NCBI GenBank assembly: GCA_014360755.1
Contig: JACIWX010000007.1
Coordinates: 62,001-126,000 of the forward strand
Length of the DNA: 64,000 bases
Source of the DNA: Chloroflexota bacterium
GTDB taxonomy: Bacteria > Chloroflexota > Anaerolineae > UBA2200
Reading direction: 5' to 3'
Numbering within the stretch: the first letter of the stretch is position 1; every line of letters starts with the position of its first letter. A model generated the notes under the pieces. That model was not told where the DNA came from, ran no database searches, and saw only the letters and a program-made list of their open reading frames with translations. Shown here piece by piece: positions 18,039 through 26,067 of the stretch. The translations under genes and the position numbers were made by a program.

Positions 18039-18081
18039 ATCATACCACACCTATGTTCGCCTGTCTGTGACAAAAGTCTCT
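18039..18081 (-). promoter_or_regulatory. Crp-type operator and -10 box for the YHS gene
   Basis: On the minus strand, AGAGACTTTTGTCACA (18066-18081) matches the Crp/FNR-superfamily half-site pattern TGTGA-N6-TCACA on its right arm and partly on the left. A TATGAT -10 box follows at 18039-18044, with no recognisable -35. The operator centre falls close to -41.5 relative to the predicted start, the class II activator position. The 17-nt core GAGACTTTTGTCACAGA is identical to that before the ferredoxin operon at 31.57 kb. Confidence 0.6.
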
Positions 18082-18092
18082 TTGCAGGGTAG

Positions 18093-18155
18093 CGAGTGAT
18101 AAGTGATGAGTGAGGAGTGATGAGTGACGAGTGATGAGTGATGAGTGATGAGTGA
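18093..18155. repeat. Degenerate TGAGTGA tandem repeat
   Basis: About nine imperfect copies of a 7-10 nt unit (GTGATGAGTGA, GTGACGAGTGA). Very similar tracts lie at 20457-20538 and 27054-27120, always between genes. Confidence 0.75.
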
Positions 18156-18163
18156 AGGGCAGG

Positions 18164-19006
18164 CTATCCTTTCGCCCGTGTTAAGCGCCATAAGACACTG
18201 CCCAGAACAGCGAGCAGCATCAGCCCAAAGCCCAACGCTAGAGCAATCAGGTAATTTCGCGCCATGATAGGGGCTATATGGGGCAAGACATTCGCCAACA
18301 TAGCACTGAGCATACCTGTCAAGCCCTCTTCCTCTCCGGGCACTGCAGACACTTCCTGGTTCCGTACCGCCATCCATAACAAGACAGAAAATGCTGCTCC
18401 CGGCAGGCTCGCTGCAAAGAGCACCACCCCGGGACTGCCCAGCCGCCCAAAACGGTAACTGAAGAAAATGAGCGGGACAAGCAAGAGCAGACAGACGCCC
18501 ACCAGTACCAAGAACACACGGCGCAGGACCCGGTGGGTCTTCAAAGTGAATAACTCCAGAAAACCAATCCCACCAGCGAGACTCTGGCGCGCTTCGGGGT
18601 CGCTTATCTGGGCTGCCAACCCGGCTGCACCTCCACGGTACAGCGGCGTAGCCAACTGACGAAAAGCATAGAGGCGTATCTGACGCGGCGAAAGGCCCGC
18701 AATGTCTTTCTCACGGATAACGATGGGCAATCCTGGAATCGGCTGCAGCGTTCCATCCGGGCTGGCGCGCAAAGCCGAGCGCATTTGAGCGATCTCACTT
18801 TCGTCATCCAGGCCATGACGGCTGAACAAGGTAGCCATCACGGTTGCTATGATCTCCGTAGCGGGCCGTTCAGCAGTAATCTGAACCAGATTGAATACCA
18901 GCAGGGTTACGCTCAGTACGACGACGAGGAGCAAGCCTGCTACCCATTTGGCGTCTATGTGCCAATACGGACGAGCGTTACGAAGGCGTTCGTTACTGTT
19001 CATCAT
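18164..19006 (-). CDS. Hypothetical membrane protein, 280 aa
   Basis: I do not recognise this protein. One N-terminal membrane helix (about residues 20-42) is followed by an extracytoplasmic region of roughly 110 residues containing PGLPIVIREKDIAGLSPRQIRLYAFRQLATPLY. Three further helices lie at about 140-165, 175-200 and 245-272. The start overlaps the stop of the preceding small gene (ATGA), indicating translational coupling; GGGAGGAAA precedes it. The two genes probably act together at the membrane, but their role is unknown. Confidence 0.8.
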   Translation of the reverse strand: MMNSNERLRNARPYWHIDAKWVAGLLLVVVLSVTLLVFNLVQITAERPATEIIATVMATLFSRHGLDDESEIAQMRSALRASPDGTLQPIPGLPIVIREKDIAGLSPRQIRLYAFRQLATPLYRGGAAGLAAQISDPEARQSLAGGIGFLELFTLKTHRVLRRVFLVLVGVCLLLLVPLIFFSYRFGRLGSPGVVLFAASLPGAAFSVLLWMAVRNQEVSAVPGEEEGLTGMLSAMLANVLPHIAPIMARNYLIALALGFGLMLLAVLGSVLWRLTRAKG

Positions 19007-19110
19007 TTTCCTCCCATCATCCACCATACCAGCCACAGGGCTCCTGCAAAAATCAGACCGATCAATACCCCGCTGGCGACGACGAATAACCAACGTATTT
19101 TCCCCGTCAT
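19003..19110 (-). CDS. Single-span membrane protein, 35 aa
   Basis: Too short for the ORF track. MTGKIRWLFVVASGVLIG begins one hydrophobic helix of about 25 residues that ends LWLVWWMMGGK. A strong ribosome site (AGGAGGTGAA) precedes the ATG, and the stop overlaps the start of the next gene by four bases. Such coupling supports a real small membrane partner of the 280-residue protein. Function unknown. Confidence 0.75.
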   Translation of the reverse strand: MTGKIRWLFVVASGVLIGLIFAGALWLVWWMMGGK

Positions 19111-19125
19111 TTCACCTCCTTCCTA

Positions 19126-19280
19126 GAGAGTGTTGAAAAAGCCTTTCCAATGTCATGCTGAACAAAGTGAAGCATCTCGCAGTACTCGGGAAAAATACGG
19201 CTAAAGTTGCGCGAGACCCCTTCGTTGTACTCAGGGCAGGCTCTTCACTTCGCTCAGGGCGACAAGATCTTCAACAGTCT
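19126..19280. mobile_element. Family-2 MITE-like element
   Basis: Begins GAGAGTGTTGAAAA and ends in a decayed TTCAACAGTCTT. The interior matches other copies (CCAATGTCATGCTGAAC, GCGAGACCCCTTCG, CTCAGGGCGACA). TTCCTA occurs on both sides and may be the remains of a target duplication. Confidence 0.65.
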
Positions 19281-19312
19281 TTTCCTATGCTCAGGATGCC
19301 TATCCCCCGCTA

Positions 19313-20434
19313 TTATAAATCTAGTTCAGATCGTATGCGGATAAAGTTCAACAGGTTGTCGCGGGCTACCATGCCTAGCAGTTCATCGGCATCCAGGACA
19401 AGGAACTGGTTGACGTCTTCCGTGGTCATGCGGTCGAGGATGACATCCAATTCGTCGTCGGGACGAACGGTTTTGAGTTCCGCGCGTGGGATCATCACAT
19501 CTTCCACGCGTGTGTCCTTCCAAGCCTGGCGCGGCACCTGGCTGATGCGATGCAGGGTCAGGAGGCCATAGAGCCGCCCCCCTTCTTGCACGGGGAAGCA
19601 ACGTCGGCCGGTGGGCAAAATTACTTGCTCGATCAACGTATCCAGGGTTAGGTTGGGAGGTACCCATTGGCATTCCGTGGTCATCACTTCGCGCGCCGTG
19701 TGCCCTGCCAGCATCTCCCGCAGCGCCACCCGACGATAGGAAGCAGTCGCTGCGTTGTCCAGGAACCAGCCGATGAAGGCTATCCACAAGCCATTCACCC
19801 AGTTGCCACTGAAGAGTTGCAGCACCCCAAAAAGGATGAAGCCGTACGCTACTAAACGGCCCAGGTTCGTCGCAATGCGCGTCGCCTGGCGCAGGTTGCC
19901 GGTCAGTGCCCAGACCAGGGCGCGAAAGATGCGCCCGCCATCCAGCGGGAAGCCAGGAATCAGGTTGAACAGTGCCAGCGAGAGGTTGATCACGCCCAGC
20001 CAACCTGCCAGGGCATGGAGGTAAGGGCTGAACGCGTGGCTTACCCACCATACTACCCCAGAGACTGCGGCAATGGCTAGGCTGGTCAATGGGCCAACCA
20101 GCGCCATCCAGAACTCCCCGCCGGCTGTTTGGGGCTCATCGCTGATGCGCGCGGCGCCACCGAAAATGAACAGGGTGATGTCCTTTACCGGCACGCCCGA
20201 AGCCTGGGAAACGACGCTGTGCGCCAACTCGTGCGCTAGCACCGAGAGGAAGAACAACACAGCCGTCAGTGCTCCCACCACCCAGTAGGCGGTGCTTGAC
20301 CAGCCGGGGTAGGTGCTCGGGAAATACTGGCCCGCCAGCGACCAAGTTACCAGCACGAAAACGATGAACCAGGAATAATCCACGCGGATGTCAATGCCCA
20401 AGATACGTCCGATACGCACCGAGTTGCCAAACAT
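19313..20434 (-). CDS. Site-2 protease family zinc metalloprotease with two CBS domains
   Basis: A 373-residue M50 intramembrane protease of the SpoIVFB/archaeal S2P group. HELAH within the second membrane helix and NLIPGFPLDGGR provide the two His and one Asp zinc ligands. About six membrane spans fill residues 15-220. The C-terminal part (about 240-373) is a CBS pair (AREVMTTECQWV, VEDVMIPRAELKTV), which in relatives binds adenine nucleotides and controls cleavage. Target unknown; candidates are membrane-bound sigma or anti-sigma factors. It is encoded just downstream of the copper ATPase gene, separated by a tandem repeat tract. Confidence 0.94.
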   Translation of the reverse strand: MFGNSVRIGRILGIDIRVDYSWFIVFVLVTWSLAGQYFPSTYPGWSSTAYWVVGALTAVLFFLSVLAHELAHSVVSQASGVPVKDITLFIFGGAARISDEPQTAGGEFWMALVGPLTSLAIAAVSGVVWWVSHAFSPYLHALAGWLGVINLSLALFNLIPGFPLDGGRIFRALVWALTGNLRQATRIATNLGRLVAYGFILFGVLQLFSGNWVNGLWIAFIGWFLDNAATASYRRVALREMLAGHTAREVMTTECQWVPPNLTLDTLIEQVILPTGRRCFPVQEGGRLYGLLTLHRISQVPRQAWKDTRVEDVMIPRAELKTVRPDDELDVILDRMTTEDVNQFLVLDADELLGMVARDNLLNFIRIRSELDL

Positions 20435-20456
20435 TGTTATCCTCCTATTGTAATCA

Positions 20457-20538
20457 CATGGTGAGTGACGAGTGATAAGTGATCAGGGATGAGTGATGAG
20501 TGACGAGTGATGAGTGATGAGTGACGAGTGATAAGTGA
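20457..20538. repeat. Degenerate TGAGTGA tandem repeat
   Basis: About a dozen imperfect units (GTGAGTGACGAGTGATAAG, GATGAGTGATGAGTGAC) fill the gap between copA and the protease gene. The tract ends two bases from the copA stop codon. Confidence 0.8.
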
Positions 20539-20539
20539 T

Positions 20540-22996
20540 TTATTCGCTTCCCGACTTGATATTCACGCGGCGCAAGAGGTTGGCATTGGTCACCACGGTA
20601 ACGGAAGAGGTGGCCATCGCAATCTCTGCCAGCACCGGGTGCATCCAGCCGATGATAGCCAACGGGATCATGACCACATTGTAGAAGAAAGCCCAGAACA
20701 GGTTCTGTCGGATCTTGCGGAAGGTGGCGCGGCTGAGTTTCACGGCGCTCACGACACCTGACAGCTCGCCCCGCACCAGCGTAACATCGCTGGCTTCGAT
20801 GGCAATATCGGTACCGGTGCCAATGGCGATGCCAACGTTGGCTTGCTTCAGCGCGGGAGCGTCGTTGATGCCATCGCCGACCATCGCTACCAAGCCAAAG
20901 CGTTCCTGTAATTTGCGGATCTCCGCCACCTTGCCATCCGGCAGCACTTCCGCCAGCACGTGGTCAATGCCCACTTGGCGCGCAATGGCATCGGCAGTGC
21001 GGCGATTATCGCCGGTAATCATGGCCGTCTGTACCCCCATCTGATGCAATTCGCGGATGGCTGCCGCCGAATCGTCCTTCAACATGTCCGCCACGGCAAT
21101 AACGCCCATCACCTCTCGTTGCCCGTCCTGGCCAGCAGCCACGTACATCACCGTCTTGCCGGCCGCCTCTAGTTCTTCCACTTTGGGCAGCCAGGCAGCA
21201 ACATTGATCCCTCCCTCCTCCATCATGCGCCGTGACCCCACCAGCACCCGCAAGCCATTCACCTTGGCTATTACGCCCTTGCCGCGCACCGCCTCAAATT
21301 CCTGTGGTGCGCTGAGATGGATTCCTTCGGCTTGCGCCTTTTCCACGACCGCCCGCCCCAGAGGATGCTCGCTGCCATATTCCGCGCTGGCTGCCATGCG
21401 CAGGACCTCGCGGCGATCCCCGATGACATCCGTAACCTCGGGTTTGCCTTTGGTGATCGTACCCGTCTTGTCAAAGACGATGACCCTGACGTCTTTGAGC
21501 GTTTGGATCGCTTCCCCAGAGCGGATGAGGATGCCGTTCTCGGCACCCATGCCACTGCCCACCATCAAGGCGGTCGGCGTAGCCAAGCCCAAAGCGCATG
21601 GACAGGCAATGACCAAAACCGAGACGGTAGAGACAATCGCCAACGTAATCACGCCAAGGTCAGGATTCACCCAGGGCAAAAAAGCGCCGCGCACCAACAA
21701 TGCCCGCATCACATCCGGCACGAGGACCCAAGCCAACAATGTGAGCAACGCAATACCCATGACTACCGGCACGAAGATGGACGTCACGCGGTCTGCAAAA
21801 GCCTGAATGGGCACCTTCGAGCCCTGCGCTTCGTCCACCAGGCGGATCACCTGCGCTAGGAACGTGTCCTTGCCCACGCGCGTAGCGCGGACCTTCAGCA
21901 GGCCTTCCTGGTTCACCGTTGCACCGATGACTTCGTCCCCTGGGCGTTTGTTGACCGGCATGGATTCGCCTGTGGCCATGGATTCGTCCACAGCGCTCTC
22001 GCCTTCTACCACCACGCCATCGGTTGGTATCTTCTCCCCAGGGCGCACGACCATCACATCGCCGACCGTCACTTTTTCAATGGGCACTTCTACTTCTGTT
22101 CCATCCACCAGGACACGCGCCGTCTTTGCCCCCAACTCTAGCAACTTGCGGATGGCTTGTGAGGCGCGTCCCTTGGCTGTCTCCTCCACATAGCGTCCAG
22201 TGAGGTGGAAAGCCATGATCATCGCCGACACTCCGGCATAGTTGGCAACGGGGAAGAAAAAGGAGAGGGGTCCGGTCAAGAGCGCTACGCCGGTGCCGAG
22301 GGTAATCAGTGTATCCATATTGGCATAGCCATGCAGCACAGCACGGATGCCACTGCGGTAGGTGCGCCGGCCAACCCAGAACAGCACCGGCAACGCCAGC
22401 ACGATCATCCCCAGGTTGAAGACGAGATGGTTGGGCCACATGATGCCCCAGAGCATCTCGGGCAGCATCCACAATACCACGGGGATAGTGAAAGCCCAAG
22501 CCACGAGCATGCGGAAGCGCGCCGCAGCCATCTTCTCTTCGGCTTCATCCCTTTCTTCTCTCGGCACCCCTTCTGCCGGCATCTCCAGCACTTCATAGCC
22601 AGCATTGGCTACGGCACGGCGGAAATCCTCCATGCCTACCAAGCCCGGGATATACTCCACGGTTGCCCGTTCGGTCGCCAGGTTGACATTTGCCTCCAGC
22701 ACGCCATCCAGGCTGCGCAGCGCTTCTTCCACATGTGCCGCACACGCGGCGCAGGTCATCCCGCCGATGGGCAGGATGACCTTCTCCGTTCCAACGTCAT
22801 AACCGGCGTTGCGCACGGCTTTTACCAAATCTTCAACCTTTGCCTGTTCGGGGGTAAAAGCCACCCTGGCACGCTCAGTGGCCAGATTGACGTTGGCTTC
22901 GCTCACCCCTTCTATCTCTTTCAAAGCCTCCTCGACATGCGCGGCGCACGAGGCGCAGGTCATGCCGCGGATGGGCAATGTGGCTTGTTTGGACAT
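20540..22996 (-). CDS. copA: Cu+-exporting P1B-type ATPase with two HMA domains
   Basis: An 818-residue heavy-metal ATPase in the inner membrane. Two N-terminal metal-binding HMA domains carry GMTCASC and GMTCAAC. The transport site is [11 protein letters not shown], the phosphorylation site DKTGTITKG, and the hinge [12 protein letters not shown]. In the last helices, YNVVMIPLA and [12 protein letters not shown] match the Cu+ (P1B-1) pattern of Asn/Tyr and Met-Ser-Ser. The start [14 protein letters not shown] follows AGGAGGCCTT; 24 extra residues in the track ORF are not supported. It is the last gene of the hgcAB operon. Soft-metal export beyond copper cannot be excluded. Confidence 0.95.
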   Translation of the reverse strand: MSKQATLPIRGMTCASCAAHVEEALKEIEGVSEANVNLATERARVAFTPEQAKVEDLVKAVRNAGYDVGTEKVILPIGGMTCAACAAHVEEALRSLDGVLEANVNLATERATVEYIPGLVGMEDFRRAVANAGYEVLEMPAEGVPREERDEAEEKMAAARFRMLVAWAFTIPVVLWMLPEMLWGIMWPNHLVFNLGMIVLALPVLFWVGRRTYRSGIRAVLHGYANMDTLITLGTGVALLTGPLSFFFPVANYAGVSAMIMAFHLTGRYVEETAKGRASQAIRKLLELGAKTARVLVDGTEVEVPIEKVTVGDVMVVRPGEKIPTDGVVVEGESAVDESMATGESMPVNKRPGDEVIGATVNQEGLLKVRATRVGKDTFLAQVIRLVDEAQGSKVPIQAFADRVTSIFVPVVMGIALLTLLAWVLVPDVMRALLVRGAFLPWVNPDLGVITLAIVSTVSVLVIACPCALGLATPTALMVGSGMGAENGILIRSGEAIQTLKDVRVIVFDKTGTITKGKPEVTDVIGDRREVLRMAASAEYGSEHPLGRAVVEKAQAEGIHLSAPQEFEAVRGKGVIAKVNGLRVLVGSRRMMEEGGINVAAWLPKVEELEAAGKTVMYVAAGQDGQREVMGVIAVADMLKDDSAAAIRELHQMGVQTAMITGDNRRTADAIARQVGIDHVLAEVLPDGKVAEIRKLQERFGLVAMVGDGINDAPALKQANVGIAIGTGTDIAIEASDVTLVRGELSGVVSAVKLSRATFRKIRQNLFWAFFYNVVMIPLAIIGWMHPVLAEIAMATSSVTVVTNANLLRRVNIKSGSE

Positions 22997-23004
22997 AAGG
23001 CCTC

Positions 23005-23466
23005 CTATATAAACAACACCACTCCCGACTCTCTCGCTTCTTGGATAAAGCCGCCTACGCCGCCGCACTCGTCAATCCACTCCTGACGCAGGTCTTCGGG
23101 CTTGATGCCCATGATCTCCATGGTCATATCGCAGGCGATGACTTTGCCACCCAGTTCCTTGAAATCAGCCATCAGCTTTTCCAACGAAACTACATTGGCT
23201 TTTTTCATGCGCTGTTTGATCATCCACTTACCCAAGCCTAGGAAGTTCATCTTCGACAGCGGACCTTTTTCCAAGCCAGCGGGCGGGAAGGCAAACGCTT
23301 TGTCTTTGCGCAGGCGCTGCAGCCCCCAAAAAGTGAAAAAGATGCTCGCTTCCATGCCCATGGCTAAGGCGCCATTGGCAATAATTAGAGCGCTATAGGC
23401 TTTATCCATGTCCCCGCTGTGCAGGACAATGGTCAATTTCTCGCTTTTCTTCTTTTCCTCGCCCAT
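23005..23466 (-). CDS. DsrE/DsrF/DrsH-like protein
   Basis: A 153-residue DsrE-fold protein. The family includes sulfur carriers and uncharacterised peroxiredoxin-like proteins. [42 protein letters not shown] is the conserved N-terminal half. The conserved Cys lies in [16 protein letters not shown], where sulfur carriers bind persulfide, and a second Cys is in [10 protein letters not shown]. The start [10 protein letters not shown] follows GGAGGTAAAG. It sits between hgcB and copA with short gaps, so it is co-transcribed. The context (TusA, cysteine synthesis, Fe-S assembly) suggests a sulfur- or thiol-relay role, but this is an inference. Confidence 0.9.
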   Translation of the reverse strand: MGEEKKKSEKLTIVLHSGDMDKAYSALIIANGALAMGMEASIFFTFWGLQRLRKDKAFAFPPAGLEKGPLSKMNFLGLGKWMIKQRMKKANVVSLEKLMADFKELGGKVIACDMTMEIMGIKPEDLRQEWIDECGGVGGFIQEARESGVVLFI

Positions 23467-23509
23467 CTTTACCTCCATTTTGTGAAGATGTTTTCCCTAC
23501 CGGCTGCCT

Positions 23510-23854
23510 TCAGCAGCACCGCTTGTTGTCACAGCAAGATGGTTGACTAGATTCGCAACAAGATGCTTGGGCGGGTGCGCAGCAAGCAGTTGCCCCCTGC
23601 CTCTGCTTTCTTCGGCCTTGCAAAGCGGCATAAATCATCGCGGCTGCACAGCCCACGCCACTATCTACCTTGATCGCTCCCGTTGGGCAGTTGAGTTGGC
23701 AGGCGCCACACTCCATGCAATCATCCGGCCTGAGCAGTATAGCGATGCCCCCATCTTGTCCGAACACGCCATGTGGGCAGACGTCGCTGCACAAACCACA
23801 TCCAATACACCATTGTGCATCGTATTCCAAAGTGTTCCACATGGATGCACGCAT
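23510..23854 (-). CDS. hgcB: Mercury methylation ferredoxin HgcB
   Basis: A 114-residue ferredoxin required with HgcA for mercury methylation; it supplies electrons and is thought to pass Hg(II) to HgcA. Two [4Fe-4S] motifs are present: CIGCGLCSDVCP (residues 16-27) and the diagnostic CMECGACQLNCPTGAI (46-61). GVGCAAAMI follows, with Cys69 corresponding to the conserved extra Cys of HgcB. The C-terminus is expanded into four vicinal cysteine pairs (91-92, 99-100, 107-108, 113-114), where known HgcB usually ends with one pair. The ATG overlaps the hgcA stop (TAATG), and AGGAGGTGC lies inside the hgcA end. Confidence is high because both genes carry their signatures side by side. Confidence 0.96.
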   Translation of the reverse strand: MRASMWNTLEYDAQWCIGCGLCSDVCPHGVFGQDGGIAILLRPDDCMECGACQLNCPTGAIKVDSGVGCAAAMIYAALQGRRKQRQGATACCAPAQASCCESSQPSCCDNKRCC

Positions 23855-24864
23855 TACGCACCTCCTAGGTGTTGAAATAGCCTAACTCCCACCGTCAATA
23901 GCATGCCAATGCCAAACATCCACGCCATGATCGGGACATAGGTGAATATCTCGCGCTTGACCCCGCTTCGGGAAGTGATAGGGGTCGAGCCGGTGAAATT
24001 CAAAGAGAGAAAAGCGGTAACCGGCGGCAATGCCAACAAGCAGGCTAAAGCGCTGCTCAGCCGAAGCCACAGCGGCGCAGCGGCGCTGCGCTGAAACATC
24101 GCCAAGGCAAAGGGCAAGGCGACAATCCCTCCCAGGACAAACCCTTTGCTGCTAAAGTCGCGCGTCGGCAGCCAGGGCAAGAGAATAGGGAACAAAACTA
24201 CACCGGCTAGAATTGCCGCCACCGCGCTGGCCGCAGCCAGCCATCTGCTGATGGCATATAACAAAATCGCCACAAGCAGCGTTGGCACAAACATATGGAC
24301 TAGCTCCACGGGAATCAGCACCAAACGGTCAATCAGTGAAAAACGCACTCGGCGCATTTCCTCCGTCGCCTGGTGGCGCTTCAGATATTCTGGTAGGTCT
24401 GCCGCTCTCACAGGACCATACTCCACGTCGAACCCAGAACGCCTTTTCACCTCGTGCGCCGAGACCCCTGCAGCGCCCAACTGTGGCAAGATGAGATGAC
24501 GGTGAGACACTATGTCGGACAAGCGCACTGCCTCAATCCTCCGCACCAACTCGTCCGTGCCAAATGTGCCCTTGCCTGCAGCACACCACACGTTGATACC
24601 CTGCGTATCCAGCACTAAGATATAACCATCTATCCCGGCCAAAGCCGAGCGCAATGCATCGAAACTGAGCGTGTAGTTGGCCGTAACAAAAACCGGGGAA
24701 TGCGGCGTAGGATGGCCCAGGGCATACAGCCCTGGTTCCACCCGATGCCCACCACGGTTCACCCCACAGCGGGCTAAGAAGTGATCCCAATAGTTCACCC
24801 ACGTCATTTGGCTGGTCGCTTGCCGCACAGGGATTCCTTCCCCTAAGTCACGATTGCTCTGCAT
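23854..24864 (-). CDS. hgcA: Mercury methylating corrinoid protein HgcA
   Basis: A 336-residue protein that transfers a methyl group from its cobalamin to Hg(II), producing methylmercury. The corrinoid domain (about 35-170) contains HRVEPGLYALG, VTANYTLSFDALRSAL and the unique cap-helix motif NVWCAAGK (residues 91-98), whose Cys94 is the predicted lower cobalt ligand. GTFGTDELVRRI follows, as in confirmed HgcA. Residues 178-330 form about five membrane helices, the normal HgcA topology. The start is supported by GAGGAAGATCT and overlaps the hemerythrin gene by 17 bp. No CdhD/CfsA-type soluble domains are present, so it is not an acetyl-CoA pathway protein. Activity itself is a prediction. Confidence 0.96.
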   Translation of the reverse strand: MQSNRDLGEGIPVRQATSQMTWVNYWDHFLARCGVNRGGHRVEPGLYALGHPTPHSPVFVTANYTLSFDALRSALAGIDGYILVLDTQGINVWCAAGKGTFGTDELVRRIEAVRLSDIVSHRHLILPQLGAAGVSAHEVKRRSGFDVEYGPVRAADLPEYLKRHQATEEMRRVRFSLIDRLVLIPVELVHMFVPTLLVAILLYAISRWLAAASAVAAILAGVVLFPILLPWLPTRDFSSKGFVLGGIVALPFALAMFQRSAAAPLWLRLSSALACLLALPPVTAFLSLNFTGSTPITSRSGVKREIFTYVPIMAWMFGIGMLLTVGVRLFQHLGGA

Positions 24865-25408
24865 AGATCTTCCTCAAATACTCCAGAAGTTGGTGGAACT
24901 GCTCATGCTTGCCGGGACCAATGCGTTCTCGTTCGACCCGTTCAAACTGCTCGAGCAGCTCTTCTTGCTTCTCTGCCGTCAGGTGCATGTCAGCCATCCG
25001 ATAGAGGATGTTATCCTCCTTGCTGATATGCTGCCGCAGGAGGGCGATATAGCCCCGCGCATTGGCAATGAAATCGAATGCTGCTTTGCTCTCCCCAGCC
25101 TGATAGCGGGCAATGGCGTTGCCCATGCCCTTCACGTATTCACGTCCCTGGCTATGCTCCATGAGCATCACCCCAATGGGCCCGCCCTCTCTAGGGATGC
25201 CCGCCATCTCCATGGCAGGAAAGAGCAAATCCTCTTCCTTGCCATGATGACATTGGTCTGCAAAGACGCGGATGAACTCCAAAATGCGCTCCAAATGCTC
25301 TGTATCCACTGTTTCTCCTGCTTGGAGCCTCTGGCAGACGCCTTCCAGAATGCGCAGCATCGTCTCAATGGCGCGATGCTCTTCCATCAACAACTCAGTT
25401 GCCCTCAT
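24848..25408 (-). CDS. Hemerythrin HHE-domain protein
   Basis: A 186-residue four-helix protein with the hemerythrin di-iron ligands: EEHRAIETML, CHHGKEEDLLFPAME, MEHSQGREYV and LLRQHISKEDNILYRMAD. Family members bind O2 or sense oxygen, nitric oxide or iron. The gene overlaps hgcA by 17 bp, so the two are translationally coupled. A protective role for the oxygen-sensitive HgcA corrinoid and HgcB clusters is plausible but inferred. It has no signal peptide and should be cytoplasmic. AGGTGATAAG precedes the ATG. Confidence 0.93.
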   Translation of the reverse strand: MRATELLMEEHRAIETMLRILEGVCQRLQAGETVDTEHLERILEFIRVFADQCHHGKEEDLLFPAMEMAGIPREGGPIGVMLMEHSQGREYVKGMGNAIARYQAGESKAAFDFIANARGYIALLRQHISKEDNILYRMADMHLTAEKQEELLEQFERVERERIGPGKHEQFHQLLEYLRKIYAEQS

Positions 25409-25499
25409 CTTATCACCTCCGTGGGGCTAGGATCCCTTATACCAACGCTTTCCGCCATACGGAACCTTAGTGCGCGAAACGTGTCATCATGAACCCCGC

Positions 25500-26033
25500 T
25501 CACGGTATCAACTGTATATACTGCAAGATCAGCATTTCGCTCAGTGGCCCAAGGTGTCGCGCCCGGATCACGCCCTCACGGTCAATGAAAAAGCTCACCG
25601 GAATGCCTGACACGCGGTATGTGCGGGCAATGCTTCCATCTTCGTCCAACAACACATGCATCGTCAGTTTGCGTGCTTCCGCAAAAGCCTGCACCTCTCC
25701 TTGCTTTTCCCCAATGTTCACCGATAGGATGACCACATTCTGGTCACGGTATTGATCGTGTGCTTTCTGCAGAGCGGCCCGCTCCGCACGGCAGTGTGGT
25801 CACCAAGTTGCCCAGAAATTGAGCAGGACTACTTTGCCCCGCAATTCGCTCAGCCTCACCTCCGCACCGCCTAACTCGCGCAAGGTGAAATCCGGGGCGC
25901 GCGCCCCCTCACGCGCAGCAATCGGCACATCGGGCATGGAGGGGGCGGGCGTCGCTGTGCCCCGACACCCGACCAGCACAAAAGCTAGCAGTAACCCGAT
26001 CCCAATTGTCCACCAACGCCAAGTCATCCGCAT
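25500..26033 (-). CDS. TlpA-like thioredoxin-fold lipoprotein with probable selenocysteine (WUPHC)
   Basis: The track splits this gene in two at a TGA (25800-25802), but the frame is continuous. It gives 177 residues reading FWATW-(UGA)-PHCRAERAAL. The UGA, codon 78, stands exactly where TlpA/ResA proteins have the first Cys of WCxxC. A 9-bp hairpin follows 11 nt after the UGA, with a GGC loop 20 nt away, as in bacterial SECIS elements. The N-terminus is a lipoprotein signal (LLAFVLVGC, lipobox Cys23). The AhpC/TSA fold is otherwise complete, with APDFTLRELGGAEVRLSELRGKVVLL and the cis-Pro segment VSGIPVSFFIDREGVI. Expected role: extracytoplasmic thiol-disulfide exchange. A single-base error (TGC to TGA) or a pseudogene is the alternative. 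Confidence 0.85.
25768..25788 (-). promoter_or_regulatory. SECIS-like hairpin downstream of the in-frame UGA
   Basis: TGCGGAGCG-GGC-CGCTCTGCA folds into nine consecutive pairs (one G-U) with a three-base loop starting GG. The loop begins 20 nt after the UGA, within the spacing described for bacterial SECIS elements, which require a G in the first loop positions. It lies inside the coding region, as bacterial SECIS elements do. Confidence 0.7.
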
Positions 26034-26067
26034 CTTCTCAATCCCAAACTCTCATCGTTTGCAGCCA

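Noticed and set aside
22997-23068. N-terminal extension of copA in the ORF track
   Set aside because: It is Arg-rich, overlaps the DsrE gene end and has no ribosome site. AGGAGG stands before [11 protein letters not shown].
25500-25799. Treating the two thioredoxin-like ORFs as separate genes
   Set aside because: The downstream half has no ribosome site and lacks the fold's N-terminus. The reading frame continues through the UGA without any shift.
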